Below, one piece after another: positions 1 to 10,949 of a stretch of 64,000 bases of DNA. Each line of letters begins with the position of its first letter. Within the stretch, counting starts at the first letter, position 1. Below the pieces are notes generated by a model that worked only from the letters and a program-made list of their open reading frames with translations, ran no database searches and was not told where the DNA came from. The stretch comes from Hydra vulgaris (taxonomy: Eukaryota; Cnidaria; Hydrozoa; Anthoathecata; Hydridae), in the NCBI RefSeq assembly GCF_038396675.1, contig NC_088926.1:15173501-15237500 (forward strand), in the 5' to 3' direction. Both the position numbers and the translations under genes were made by a program.

Positions 1-3000
1 AATTACGGTAAGGACGAAAAAGTTACCGACCTGGTAGACAAAACAAGAATTCATATATTGCCTTCTATGAACCCTGACGGATACGAACTTGCTGCCGCAA
101 GGAAAAAGAGCGAAAGTCCTGATGTTACAGAAGATGTAATCGGACGTTTAAACGCAAATGGAGTTGATTTAAATAGGAATTTTCCAGATCAATTTTTTGA
201 ATTGAATACTGAAACATTTGAACCAGAAACAGCTGCTGTTATTTCTTGGATAAAAAAATATCCTTTTACTTTGTCAGCAAGTTTTCACAGCGGAGCACTT
301 GTTGTTACATATCCTTTTGATGACTCTCCCTCAGGTTTGTTGTTTTAAATTTTTTCTTTTAAATAATTATTTTTTTACTGCGATTATTTATCGGACTTTA
401 AATAATTAATTTTTAAAGTTTTATTTTATTACTAAACCTTTTTTCTTTATTATTTTTTATTATTATCATTTTTTTAAATCTCTTTTTAAATACTTATTTA
501 TAAATATTTACGTTATACAAAACTTCACTTGAAACTTACTTTTACACACAAAATGATTTTGATAATATGCATTGTACATTACGCTATAAATCTCAAGAAA
601 CCTTGAAAGATAACTTTTTATTTAATTTTTGTTTAAAACTAAAAAAAAAATCCATTTTATAAGAAAGATGAGCTGTAGTGGCGTTGTGGCAGCGTACTTG
701 CCTCAGAAACAAAGTATCCGTGGTTCAAACTTTCGGCCATATAAACTGATAGACACGCCATAAGTTAAATATTTTGAAGCCAGCATCTTTTAGCTCGTGA
801 CGTCACGTTTGGGCAAAATGAAACGCGATTCAAACGAAATAAAGCTTTAAGGAATAGAAAACTTAAGGTTAAATGTAAAAATTTTTAGTAAATCTTATCA
901 TTTTTTTTTTTTTATAAATATTATTATGTTTATTATTTGTATCAAATTTTAATGCATTCTTAGAATGCATTAAAATTTGATTACAACTTTATGTGCTTTA
1001 TTACGTTAATATACAAAATAACTTTTTATAGATACGAAAAAAAAATTTGATTTGTGAATACACTTTATATACGTTCATTATGTCGTATATCGTTGATCGA
1101 GTCAGCTTTTTTGGTGCAATCGTATCTTTAAATATTTAGCAATAATAATTTGATAATTTCTGCGCCACTTTCATAAAAAAATTGCAGACAACGCTTGACA
1201 ATATTAGCTCTTTCACAACCACCTAAACTATAAATTAAAAAATATGCAACAGGAACTTTCCAACGTCCATTTACACAGTTAAAACCATTTACCATAAAAA
1301 CTATCATTATTAATATCAGCTCCAAAATCAATATGACCATAAAATTTGTGGCCTGTCTATTCAATTTTTTTTCTAATGGCCATTTCATCTAACATCAATG
1401 AACACACAACACGTTAATCAATTTTTTGAGCCTCTTTACTTTGCTATGAAGAGTAACTAAAGCTTATTTAAATACCATTTTTGTATAGTTCGTGGATGAG
1501 GAAGTGCATTATTAAATGTTTTCCTAACATAACTATATGCTTTAGCAGAATAAAAATTTAATCTTAGAGCAAAGCTTCGTAATTCTGGTGGGTAATGCTT
1601 TTTAACTTTTCTTGTAAAATCCAATAAAATAACTGTTTTGTAGACTCAGACATAGTTCCCTGTTATTAAATAGATTAAATAAATTAATATATTATCAGTT
1701 ACAACATCATATTTATACTTGATAACTCAATCAAGTAAAATGGGGCGTTATTGATTGGGGTATCAAGAAATAGATGATAGCATAGTAAAAAGCCAAAAAG
1801 ATTTTATGTAAATGATACACAACAGCCCAAACACACACTCTTGTAAAAATAGTTACAGTTAAAAGAAGAATTATACAACAAATTATCAGCATTACAATCA
1901 TAACAACAATTATTACTGTTGCAACAAATACAATAATCATCGCTATTCCTACCGTAATTGTGATGTTCTAAATTTTTCCCTAACTGTTATCTAATGATTA
2001 ATGTAGTAAATTTTAATCGTAAAAACTTACTAAATTAAAAGCATATTTCAACAGTAGGTTGACTAAAACAAAATAATCCCAAAGGTATAACTTAAATAAG
2101 TAACAATATATTTAAATAGAAAAATAAAATAAAAATGTCATATATATGTCAAACATGTAAATATGTTTAACAACTACTCCTATTAAAAATATATCATACT
2201 ATTAGTGTAGTTGATATTTCTTCAGAAATCATAGTATGATTTATGATTTTGATTCATCATATGATTCATACTTTTTGATTTAAGATGACGAAGGAATAAA
2301 TGTAAGTTTTAATCCTTTTTATTGGACGACGCTTGGATTGCTGAAGCATTTTAATTGTCTTTTGTTTAGCAACAAGCAATTACTTATAGTTAATTTTAAA
2401 AACTTTTTACTATTTTCTGGTGTTACCATAACATTTTCATCAAATACACCAATATACCGTTTGCCATTGATGTTAGGATTGATTTAACACTTATCAACAA
2501 TGTTCTTAAAAATATAAGGTGTTATATGTCACAAAAAGTAAACTCAAACATTTAAATCAATATATGCAGTTGTAAAAGTAATTGTTAAGTATGCCATTGT
2601 AAAGTATTCACATTAGACTTACTGTATTGAATCATCGGAGATATTATAGTTAACATTAACGATAAAATTATCAACATTAATGTTCTTAAAAACATACATA
2701 GGTACATAATATATGTGTTGCAAAAAGTAAACTTACAAATTTTAAATCAATTTATGCCATTGCAAAAAGATTAGTTACATTAGACTTACTGTATTGAATC
2801 ATTGGTGGTATTATTTGAAATAATACTTTGTCTGTTTTTTGGTAGTTTTCTAGGATTAATACTTTTTTAAAAAAATGTTAAGAAATCAAATTGTTAGTGC
2901 TAATAGGTGGCGCGGCTCCGCCGGCTACTAATAGGCGGCGCGGCTTAACTAACTAAAGCTAGCCTACTTATAACCGGCTTCCATTCCGGCGCTATCCAAA

Positions 3001-6000
3001 TGTTAATAGAAATATTTGTCTGGCTAACAATTTTTAATAGTTAACATTTTTGATAAGTTTTTATATAATTTAATTAAGTTGAAACATCTGTTATAGTATG
3101 TAAAGTTTACATACTATAACAGACATTTCAACTTAATTAAATTATATAAAGTAATTTTAAAAATTAAATTTATAAAAACTTATAAAAATTAATAAAAATT
3201 TAATTTAAAATTAATAAATTTATATGGATAAGTTTACATTGTAAACTTATCCTTAGAAATTTCTTTATATTAAAATACAATATTTCTAGGGGTTATATAT
3301 ACCCTCGTTATTCAATTAATATAAAAAATAAACAAATAATAAAACTTCAATGTAATGTGTTCTTGCGTCTTAAATAAGAAAAATAAGGTTTCCAAAACGA
3401 CGATGTGACGTATCACCGTCGTCTTCATTCAAACCGCCTTCATTTGGAGAACACTGGCAATACTGTATTATCAAGGATTCTCTCACTTTTCTCTTAAGAT
3501 AGTCTACCTCTACTTTAACCGTGTTGTTTTTATTCCAGCCAAAGACACTTTTTTTAGTTTCTTTTGTGAACTCCAAAGACTTCCTAATATGAAGGAAGTC
3601 TATGAAGTGATTTGAAGGAAGTCTATGGAGTGTCACTCCATGACATACCAGTGAAATATTTACCACAAAGTTTAGACTGTTTACTAAAAGTAAAACCATC
3701 TTTCCGCATAACTTGTATCCATTTTCTCCTCAATTCCAGCTCTTTCGGAAAACTACCAACAAAAATAGGTATATTAAAGTAATATGCTATTTATATTCGA
3801 AATATAACGGATCTTAGCAAAGAATGATTTGTAGCTATTTACACATGAAAAGAAACCCCTTTAGTATATTTTCGAGTGCAATTATATGCAGAACAAGATA
3901 AAACCATAATCTTTATATACCTATATTCTATTTTAAGATCAAGATTTAAGCAAAATAATATACATAATAAATATTAAAACTTAAAAAGTGTTAAACACGT
4001 CAAGCTATTTTCGCCCTAAACCGATATTATAAATTGTTGAATGCCCAGACGTGACGTCACGCGCTAAAAGATGTTGACTTCAAAATTTTGTGAATATTAA
4101 CTTACAGTAAGGCGTGTCTATTAGTTTATATGGTCGAAGGATCAAACCCCACCTCTAGGCAAGTTTTGCGACATCGGTTAGAAAGGAGGCGTGAACTTCC
4201 AATTAAATGCTCATCCGCAGCGCTCTGTGATAAGGCCGTAAGGACTTCTTGGGGCACCTAAATAAAATAAAATAAAAAAAAATGAAAAAATATCAAAATT
4301 AGGCAAAACTATTTTATTCTATAAACCAGGACCGCGAAAAGAAATAAGTAGCAGTTCAAAATTAGTTTGGTTGAAAGTTTCATCAATAATTTGTTTTTAA
4401 ATTTAACATCAATAATTTGTTTTAAACTTACTGAAATAGTTAATGGGGGAAGTCAATGGGTGTAAATGTTGCTAATAGAAAACCCCTATGTTACATAGTT
4501 TGATACATAGTTTGTTTTATTTCTCTTGAAATAAAACAAACTATGTATGAAAATATTTTCAATGTTTTTTTATTTTTAGAATGTATAAATGTGTGTATTT
4601 AATCTATGTAACTGCATAACCATATAATAATTAAGTTAATTTATATACTGTGTGTGAATTATATTTATGTATTGCGTGTGAATTATCATTTAAGTTTGAA
4701 GCAAAACCTTTTTATAATTTTAATAAAAGTCATAAAAAAAATTTTTGTGTCATAAAATTTGTCCCAAAATTAAATAATGGTAGATTTACAAATTTTTGTT
4801 CAATTTTAAAATATAAAAAAATTTAGTTTATGAGGACGGAATAAAAAAAAAGTTTATTCGAAGAAATTGCAAAAATAATAATAACAATAATAAAAAAAAA
4901 AAAGATTAAACAATTTTTTTTTTTTGTTCTTACATTTAATATTAATTTTTTGATCAATTTTATTTTAAAATTTTAATGCAAAATGTAAAATTTAGTACCA
5001 TTTAAAAAATGATTAAATTAAAATGATGGCATACTGGAGTAAAAGAGTTGATTTAGGGGGAAAAGTAGCAACAAAGAGCTGTTGCCTCTTCATAATTGCC
5101 GTCTTTTGCCAAGATTTTTATTAAGAATTTAATTTTGTACCACTTCTTAAAAAAAGGAAATTAGGCAAGCAAGAGTAAAAAATTAAACCGATTTTTAAAA
5201 AACCCAACCTCGATATTCGCTCAGTTGTTACACATAATTAATCTTACGCAATGGGTAGATTATAATATTTTTTTCTGGTTTTAATATATTTTTTTCTTTT
5301 ATTTTATTTTTTCGTTTATTTTATTTTAACTTATTTCTTTAACTTAATTTTAATACTTATCAACAGGTCAATCTGCATACAGCGCTACACCTGATGACGA
5401 TTTATTTCGTCAAATAGCTAAGTCTTATTCTGAAAATCACCCACAAATGCACTTAGCAAACCCAAAAATGAATTGTACTCATGCACTAAAACGGTTCACA
5501 GACGGCATCAGCAATGGAGCTGCGTGGTCTTCACTTAATGGAGGTATGCAAGATTATAACTACGTGCGCTCAAATTGTTATGAAGTAACAGTAGAATTAG
5601 GATGTCATAAGTTTCCAAGAGAAGAAGACCTCGAATCTTATTGGAGAGATAACAAAAAACCATTGATAAAATTTATTGAAATGGTAAGGAAAATTATTCG
5701 ATATCAAAAACTTTATAAACAAGCTACTTTTTTTAATATTTGTTTCTACATTATTCTTATATGTGGGGTATATATAGTTTTTTTGCTTGTTTTTTTAATT
5801 TAAATTCCCTCCCCTCCCCCCCTTGCCATGAAGGCCACTACAGTCGAGGAGGCTACTAAAGTTGTGGTTTCAACTCTCTCTCTCAACTCTATAATTCCAA
5901 AACACAAACCTTGACAAACAAGGCCACTGCGCGGAGAAACAAGTTTAGCGCGGTACTACCAGGGAAGTGGTGGGGATTGAAAGGTTTCACGTGAAACAAA

Positions 6001-7358
6001 GTTTATACTTTTTATTGTTAATTTAAATTTTAAGGCTAGCAAAGGAATTAAAGGCTTTGTTAAAGATGAAAACGGTAACTCAATAAAAGGAGCACGAATT
6101 AGCATTGGTGATAGAAAACACGACATTCGTTCAGCAGAAGATGGTGACTATTGGAGACTTTTAGTACCGGGAACCTACGAAGTTGAATGTCGTGCTAAAG
6201 GGTTTCATGCAGTTTCAAAAAACGTTGAGGTAGGGACTGGTGATGCAGTATTTGTAAATTTCACAATGGTTCCAAAGGTGGAAGATGAATTGGAAGCAAC
6301 TTTAGGACATGTAAATAAGGTAATTTAGTCTGGTTGCTATTTTGTTACGACCTCAATCTTTTTAGTACTATTTTTTATGACAAATATTTTTATTTTATGA
6401 CAAATATTTTTATTTTATATTTTCAAAAAAAATAAAGAATTGAGAGTTTAATTTTTTTTTAATTTTTTTTTTTTTTAAAGGCAACATTCATTACACACGA
6501 TGTGATGTATAGATATGATGGTCGAGATTCTGGAAACGCTGTTCCTAAAGAAGTTATAAAAAGTGTTGAGGAACAACAAGCCGGGTAAATTAACTAAAGT
6601 AATAACCATGAAAAAATATATTATTGAAAGTTTGTGTTTGTTGACATTTAATTAGTTTCTTATTATATTTATGATTTTTCAGACGTGAAGGAGTAACAGA
6701 AGTACACGAGGCAACAAATAGCGAAGATAGTTTTGGAAGTGGTAGTGGTTTGGACGAGGCAACACAAGCTCAAAAACTTGCAGAATCTTTAGCAATTAAT
6801 ACAGTACCCATATCAAAGTCAATGCGTCATTCGCACGCAGCTAAACGTATTTATGAACGCGAATATGTTCCCATTCCGAAAGAAAAAAGAGCAAAAATTT
6901 CACGTCCAGAAAAAAAGAAAATGAAAGTAGAAAAAAAAAACAAAAAAAGCTCAAAATCTAAAACAACGGCAAAAAACCTGATGGGAATCAAAGGTGCAGC
7001 GAATAACACAAGCAATACTTCTTCAATTGAAAAACAACAAGATCAAAAAAACGGCAGCAACGCCACTGATAACGAAAATGTTCTAAAGGCTGTTGAGTCT
7101 ATGTTCCATATTAAACCATCTATTGGAATGCATGTTAGATGCAAAATAACAGGCAAATCAGAACCTATAAAAGGAACTCTTAAGTATATGGGTCATATAA
7201 AAAATCTTCCCAAAAAAAGCAATATAATTGTAGCAGGTATTGAACTTGATCACGAAGAAGATTTAGGAACGGACGGTACATTTTTAGGTAAAAGATATTT
7301 TATATCTCCAAGTAAAAAAGGTTACTTTGTACCAATGAAAAATTGCAGCCCGGTATAA
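1..7358 (+). CDS. M14 N/E-type carboxypeptidase with C-terminal CAP-Gly domain (3' part, five exons)
   Basis: Zinc exopeptidase removing C-terminal residues; relatives (CPE, CPD, CPN) trim Lys/Arg from peptides in the secretory pathway or outside the cell. Exons: 1-334, 5367-5683, 6035-6319, 6481-6584, 6683-7358. All junctions have GT/AG and keep one frame, giving 571 residues (numbered from base 1). Seen: substrate-binding NRNFPD with Arg59, zinc ligand His96 in SFHSG, Tyr177 in GGMQDYNY, catalytic Glu188 in VELG; so the visible active site is intact. Residues 218-312 form the usual transthyretin-like domain (GVKGFV-like start, [12 protein letters not shown]). Then come a GSGSG stretch (365-369), a lysine-rich linker (about 413-441) and a CAP-Gly-like domain (494-571; [25 protein letters not shown]) closest to CYLD. 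The tail is unexpected for this family. The 5' end, including the first zinc ligands and any signal peptide, lies outside the window. Fusion inferred from phase and spacing; no transcript seen. Confidence 0.88.
941..980. repeat. Perfect palindrome, 20-bp arms
   Basis: Left arm ATCAAATTTTAATGCATTCT and right arm AGAATGCATTAAAATTTGAT are separated by a single T. It lies inside the P-like element. Confidence 0.85.
1128..3790 (-). pseudogene. THAP9/P-element-type transposase remnant
   Basis: On the minus strand, about 3790-3640 reads like the end of a THAP zinc finger ([30 protein letters not shown]). Further down, 1625-1465 gives [20 protein letters not shown] and [18 protein letters not shown], and 1290-1150 gives [10 protein letters not shown] and [10 protein letters not shown]. 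These are characteristic of the P-type transposase core in THAP9-like proteins. Frames shift between pieces and stops intervene; a short duplicated block (GAAGGAAGTCTATG) lies near 3590-3620. It is a fossil with no coding capacity, and it agrees in strand with the inverted ends around it. Confidence 0.7.
3061..3149. repeat. Long near-perfect inverted repeat, about 44-bp arms
   Basis: The arms meet at TAAA|GTTTAC near 3104 and run out to TTATATAATTTAATTAAG and its complement, with one 2-bp mismatch. A second, shorter palindrome (GGATAAGTTTAC / GTAAACTTATCC, 3226-3252) follows. Both sit just downstream of a GC-rich patch with repeated GGCGCGGC (2908-2945). Confidence 0.85.
4504..4547. repeat. 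Perfect hairpin, 19-bp stem
   Basis: TACATAGTTTGTTTTATTT (4504-4522) pairs with 4529-4547; the loop is CTCTTG. It may be the relic of a small fold-back element in the carboxypeptidase intron. Confidence 0.85.
5800..6000. repeat. GC-richer insertion within intron 2
   Basis: Bases about 5803-5995 (C-rich run, then GCCATGAAGGCCACTACAG, CTCTCTCTC, GGCCACTGCGCGGAG, TACCAGGGAAGTGGTGGGG) stand out from the AT-rich intron around them. Probably a small repeat copy; I cannot name it and see no second copy here. Confidence 0.35.
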
Positions 7359-7562
7359 CAACGCTGTTAGTGTGGTGTACCCATACAATTGTAACTTTAA
7401 TTTGAAGTTTAATCGTTAGTTGAATATTTGTAAATATTTTATAAAAAAAAATACAAAAACATCTTCACACAAAGCAATAATTGATAATCTACAAAAAACA
7501 AAACTATTTATTAAGTAAACTTTACTTATTTGTTAACTTTGTAAATTATCTTCATTCTCAAA

Positions 7563-7580
7563 AATAAAAAATAGAATAAA
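7563..7580 (+). promoter_or_regulatory. Candidate polyadenylation signals for the carboxypeptidase gene
   Basis: Two AATAAA hexamers (7563-7568 and 7575-7580) lie about 205 bases after the stop at 7358, in an AT-rich 3' region. AATAAA is common by chance in this DNA. Confidence 0.4.
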
Positions 7581-7639
7581 ATTATTTACTTAAGGAAAAG
7601 GAAACATGTATATTATCATCATGTTATATATCGAGCAAC

Positions 7640-7840
7640 TTATTAAAGCTCATTTGAGCGTGTTTGACAAGGAACTCTTGACAGCCATTGCAACCGAGGT
7701 AATGGCGAGAAAGAGTCGCAACACTTTTTTTATAAGAAAAAAAAGGTGTATGCAAATATCTATCTTATGTAAACTTCAAACAATGTATACTTAAACATAT
7801 ATAACAATTTACAGTGTAACTTTTACTAAAAAAGTGCATT
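7640..7840 (+). repeat. Dispersed repeat with short coding-like core, copy 1
   Basis: The core reads SVFDKELLTAIATEVMARKS. A diverged copy at 61490-61690 reads SVFDTELLAAIATEVVAKKS. Similarity continues past the stop codons, through an AT-rich stretch to TTTACAG. I do not recognise the family. The conserved core followed by donor-like and acceptor-like sequence suggests an exon of a duplicated gene or a mobile element. Confidence 0.5.
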
Positions 7841-7949
7841 GCGGCTATATTTCCTTAACTTTGATTTGTTTTAACGGCATTTATTTGCCGTTTTATAAAT
7901 TCTTTTATTTCTCAAATATTATTAAAATGTATGTAGTACAATACACCTA

Positions 7950-8025
7950 TATGGTCAAAGTGGGTAGGTCGCAGCGTTTCTGTTGCAAAGCGCCGTAGTT
8001 CAAATCCCATCATTTGCACTTTTTT
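7950..8025 (+). repeat. tRNA-like / SINE-head-like sequence
   Basis: GGTAGGTCGCAGCGTTTCTG followed by AAGCGCCGTAGTTCAAATCCC resembles A- and B-box spacing of a tRNA-derived sequence and ends in a T-run. It differs from the SINE at 45985. No cloverleaf was confirmed. Confidence 0.3.
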
Positions 8026-8390
8026 TTTTAATTCTTTTTAATTTTTAAAATACAAAATAAAACACTTTTGAAGTTCTATAGATATTATATAATAAACATA
8101 TATAAAGGTATCATATTGATTAATTCGCTCTGACGTCAAACGAAAGCAACCGCATCGGTAGTCATGATGAGTCAAAATGAAGTGATAACATTGCGAAGAA
8201 TAAGAGGAAATTCTTAAAGAATTTTCTATAACTAAGCATCTTATAAGATAATCATTATGAAGACGTGCCAAAAAAAGATGTAATTTTAATATCAGTGAAG
8301 AAATATGTACTAATATTTACATCATGCATAATTACGGAACCGTTTCATTTTTTTTTTGTAATTAAAAATTGATTTGCAATAGGCTAGGTT

Positions 8391-8561
8391 ATGCGAGAAA
8401 GTGGTAAGGTTAGCTGTACGAGAGATAAAAAGATTATATCACGTAAAAAAGTAGTTATAAAACAGTTAAGAAAGATTAAATTACGTGAAGAAGAAGTTAT
8501 AAAAGAGTTAAAAAGTATTGAATCACGCAAACAAGTAGATATTAAAAAACCAAAAAATTGA
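8391..8561 (+). CDS. Short charged ORF with 14-residue repeats (hypothetical)
   Basis: A 56-residue frame starts ATGCGAGAAAGT and ends TGA. After about residue 14 it contains three imperfect 14-residue units (ISRKKVVIKQL, KLREEEVIKEL, ESRKQVDIKK), corresponding to about 42-bp DNA repeats. The composition suggests a basic/acidic amphipathic helix or coiled coil. No start context, neighbour or homologue supports expression; a chance frame over a tandem repeat is equally possible. Confidence 0.2.
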   Translation: MRESGKVSCTRDKKIISRKKVVIKQLRKIKLREEEVIKELKSIESRKQVDIKKPKN

Positions 8562-8639
8562 TAGGAATTGATAACAAACATTCTAAAAAATCTGTTGTGC
8601 TCAAAATTGTTCAAACAACAACATAAAGGACAGTAATGT

Positions 8640-9340
8640 AAAGATTTATCTTATTCACTTCTTTACTTTTCTCGACTTTTATTTGTGAATTCTATACGAC
8701 GTTTTTGGATAAACTAACAAACTGTTAATAAGGAAGTATAGATAACTTTTATACGGATTTATGTCATTTAGTTTTTATTATTGCTAAATTTCCATATGCT
8801 TATAAATATACATGCATTATAAACATACCATGATATCAGAAGTTATCCCATTCAACAATGCTTAAAACATTTTTCTAAAGCAGTTACTAATTAGCAATAA
8901 TTTATTATTTACTAAAGCCCAATTAGGTAAAAAAATGTTTACATTGTTAATTAAACTCTAATAAAGAAAAAAAATTTAAAAGATTTTTTTTAAAGATTTT
9001 TTTAATGTTTACGTTTTCAGAAAATTGGGGTCGTACATAAACTGTAACGCATTTTTTGACAATTTCCCCTTCCTCCCCTTCTAGTAACAAATCAAAGTTT
9101 ACAAATAGTAAAAGTTTTACTAATTCCTCCCCCTTAAGTTACGCAATAAATTTGTTATCTAATGAATGCATTTTAATACATATAAATTTAAATAATATTG
9201 AATTCAATTTTTTTTCCTATATAAACTCTCACAATGATTAATATAAAAATAAAATTAAGCACTCTAAACTGTATTTCTTTTTTTCTCAACGCTGGAAAAC
9301 TTATAGAAAAGTCAAAAAGTAATCCAAAAAAAATGATTTT
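8640..9340. other. No recognisable feature
   Basis: AT-rich sequence; the open frames here are short and look fortuitous. Confidence 0.5.
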
Positions 9341-9344
9341 CCCT

Positions 9345-9690
9345 ATTTCATGGATCGCGGCAACTTTATTTGGCAATTGAGATAACTTGCATACATGGAG
9401 CAAACATCAAACTTGGGTATGTTTATACTTATATCAATTAGGATGTTTCGAAAAAAATTTGAGTGATTGGAGCCTGGGAACTACAAAAGCCCCAAAACTT
9501 CTGCTTCACAGCCCAAAAACGGTAAAACGCAAAAATATTGTTAAATGAAATTTGAAATCTGTCAATAAATATAAATTTAGTTTAAAATAACAATAGCATT
9601 AAACTCGGTAACTTATTGCCCTCACATTTGGGGCTGGGGGCACAAATTTTGGGGTTTTGGTAGTTCCCAGGCTCTAATCACTAAGATTTT
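9345..9690. mobile_element. Fold-back repeat, copy 1
   Basis: Inverted blocks: GAGCCTGGGAACTAC (about 9468) faces GTAGTTCCCAGGCTC (about 9660). The outer part (CATGGAGCAAACATC, GGGTATGTTTATACTTATAT) and the inner part (GAAATCTGTCAATAAATATA) recur in copy 2 at 10513-10945. A non-autonomous fold-back element is likely. Confidence 0.6.
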
Positions 9691-9737
9691 CTTATTTACC
9701 AAATAAAGCTTTGATACTACTGCTTCTACCAATGGAA

Positions 9738-10131
9738 AGCCAAGGAGTTATAATGAGAATGGTGAATAAGCTGGAGCGGCCACAACTTCTCCTTGCCTGT
9801 AGACGCCATATTTTGGAATGACATATTACCAACTTTAATACAATATATCAAGGTAGTAACACATCTGATCCGGAGAACCAGCTCTTTAAACACATAAAAT
9901 CTGTCTGGAATGATCATGAAAAAGACACAGTTCCATTAATGAGAATTCAAACTCAAACAGAAACTTGGATAAATAAACAACATCTTGAGGCTGAACAGTT
10001 CTACAGAGATGTAACAGATAATATATTCTTCTTCTATTGCATTATGCAAGAGGCATGGCAAAAGCGTTGTTTTACTTTAAAATGTATTTCCTATTGGAAA
10101 CCATTCCAAATTTATCATAAGAAAATATAGA
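9738..10131 (+). pseudogene. Decayed coding fragment, unidentified transposon-associated family
   Basis: With one stop removed the strand reads LERPQLLLACRRHILE, then SDPENQLFKHIKSVWNDHEK, LMRIQTQTETWINKQHLEAE and FYRDVTDNI. This looks like a conserved coding segment and reminds me of multi-copy proteins in cnidarian genomes, but I cannot name the family. A stop follows ILE, so it is not functional as it stands. Confidence 0.35.
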
Positions 10132-10512
10132 AGAGATTCGCCATTAATCTAGTTAAAGAACCGTTTGGAAAATCAAACAAAGAAAAAAAGAGACAGGATT
10201 TGTTTTTGCTTAACTATGTTTAAAAAAGAAGTAAACAAGGGGCAAAGAAAAAGGATTTAGCATCGAATGTAACAAAAAACATTTTAAAATGTTGAGTGTA
10301 AATAATTTAAAGTCTAAGATGACGTTGATTTTCTTTATTTCTTCCCCCTCCTCCTCCTGCAGCTTGAAAGAAAGGTTATAAATAGGGGAGGGCTAATCCA
10401 CCTTCCTCTAGATTCATCTCTAAGTTTAACATCGAAAATAATATAATATATTATAATAGCTTATTTATAATTCGATTTAACTGGCTAGATTTTGTAATGA
10501 AAAATACCATAG

Positions 10513-10945
10513 AAATACAGGGGTCACGGCAGCTTTTTTTGGTGATTAAGATAGATAACTTTCGGACATGGAGCAATCATTAATTTTGGGTATGTTTATA
10601 CTTATATTAAATGAGAACACTTTGTAAAAAATTGCATTGAGTAAAGCCTGGGAACTACCAAAACCCAAAAACTTGTGCCACCAGCCCCAAATGTGAGGGC
10701 AATAAGTTACCAAGTTTTACACAATTTCTATTTCAAACTAAATTTATATTCATGGACAGATTCCAAATTTTATCTAATAATATTTTAGCGTTCGAAAGTT
10801 ATGAAAATGTAAAGTTTTTAACCCCCTCATTTTGGGGAGGGTGGAAACTTTACATAGTCATAATTTTCGAATGCTAAAGTATTATAGGATAAAATTTGAA
10901 ATCTGTTGATAAATATAAATTTAGTTTAGAATAGCAATAGTATAT
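10513..10945. mobile_element. Fold-back repeat, copy 2
   Basis: It shares the outer and inner blocks of copy 1, but with a complete central palindrome. GCGTTCGAAAGTTATGAAAA (10789-10808) faces the complement near 10860-10880, around CCCCCTCATTTTGGGGAGGG. The block AGTTCCCAGGCTC of copy 1 is here in the opposite orientation (AGCCTGGGAACTACC at about 10647). Confidence 0.6.
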
Positions 10946-10949
10946 TTGG

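Larger units (their letters stand above)
731..4139 (-). mobile_element. P-like DNA transposon (THAP family), decayed
   Basis: About 100 bp at 731-825 recurs inverted at about 4035-4139 (shared blocks GACGTCACG, GCTAAAAGATG, GGCGTGTCTAT, AGTTTATATGG). It is flanked by GTTCAAAC (723-730) and GATCAAAC (4140-4147), an 8-bp target duplication with one mismatch; 8 bp is the length made by P-type transposases. Minus-strand remnants of a THAP transposase lie inside. About 3.4 kb, compatible with a full-size but dead element. Exact ends may shift by a base. Confidence 0.7.
668..4260 (+). mobile_element. tRNA-derived SINE split in two by a P-like element
   Basis: The head (about 668-730) has the A-box-like and CTTGCCTCAG segments of the intact copy at 45985, ending in GGTTCAAAC (B box). 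The tail resumes at 4140 with GATCAAACCCCACC and runs through TTTTGCGACATCGGTTAG to CTTGGGGCACCTA at 4260, then an A-rich end. The two parts together match the copy at 45985-46185 almost end to end, so one SINE was cut at its B box. Confidence 0.75.
335..5366 (+). other. Intron 1 of the carboxypeptidase gene, filled with repeats
   Basis: The donor is CAG|GTTTGT and the acceptor CAACAG|G; the split codon is Gly. The intron holds a SINE interrupted by a P-like element (entered separately) and several perfect hairpins. Bases 4262-5366 are AT-rich and hold only the hairpin at 4504-4547; I see no gene there. Confidence 0.85.
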
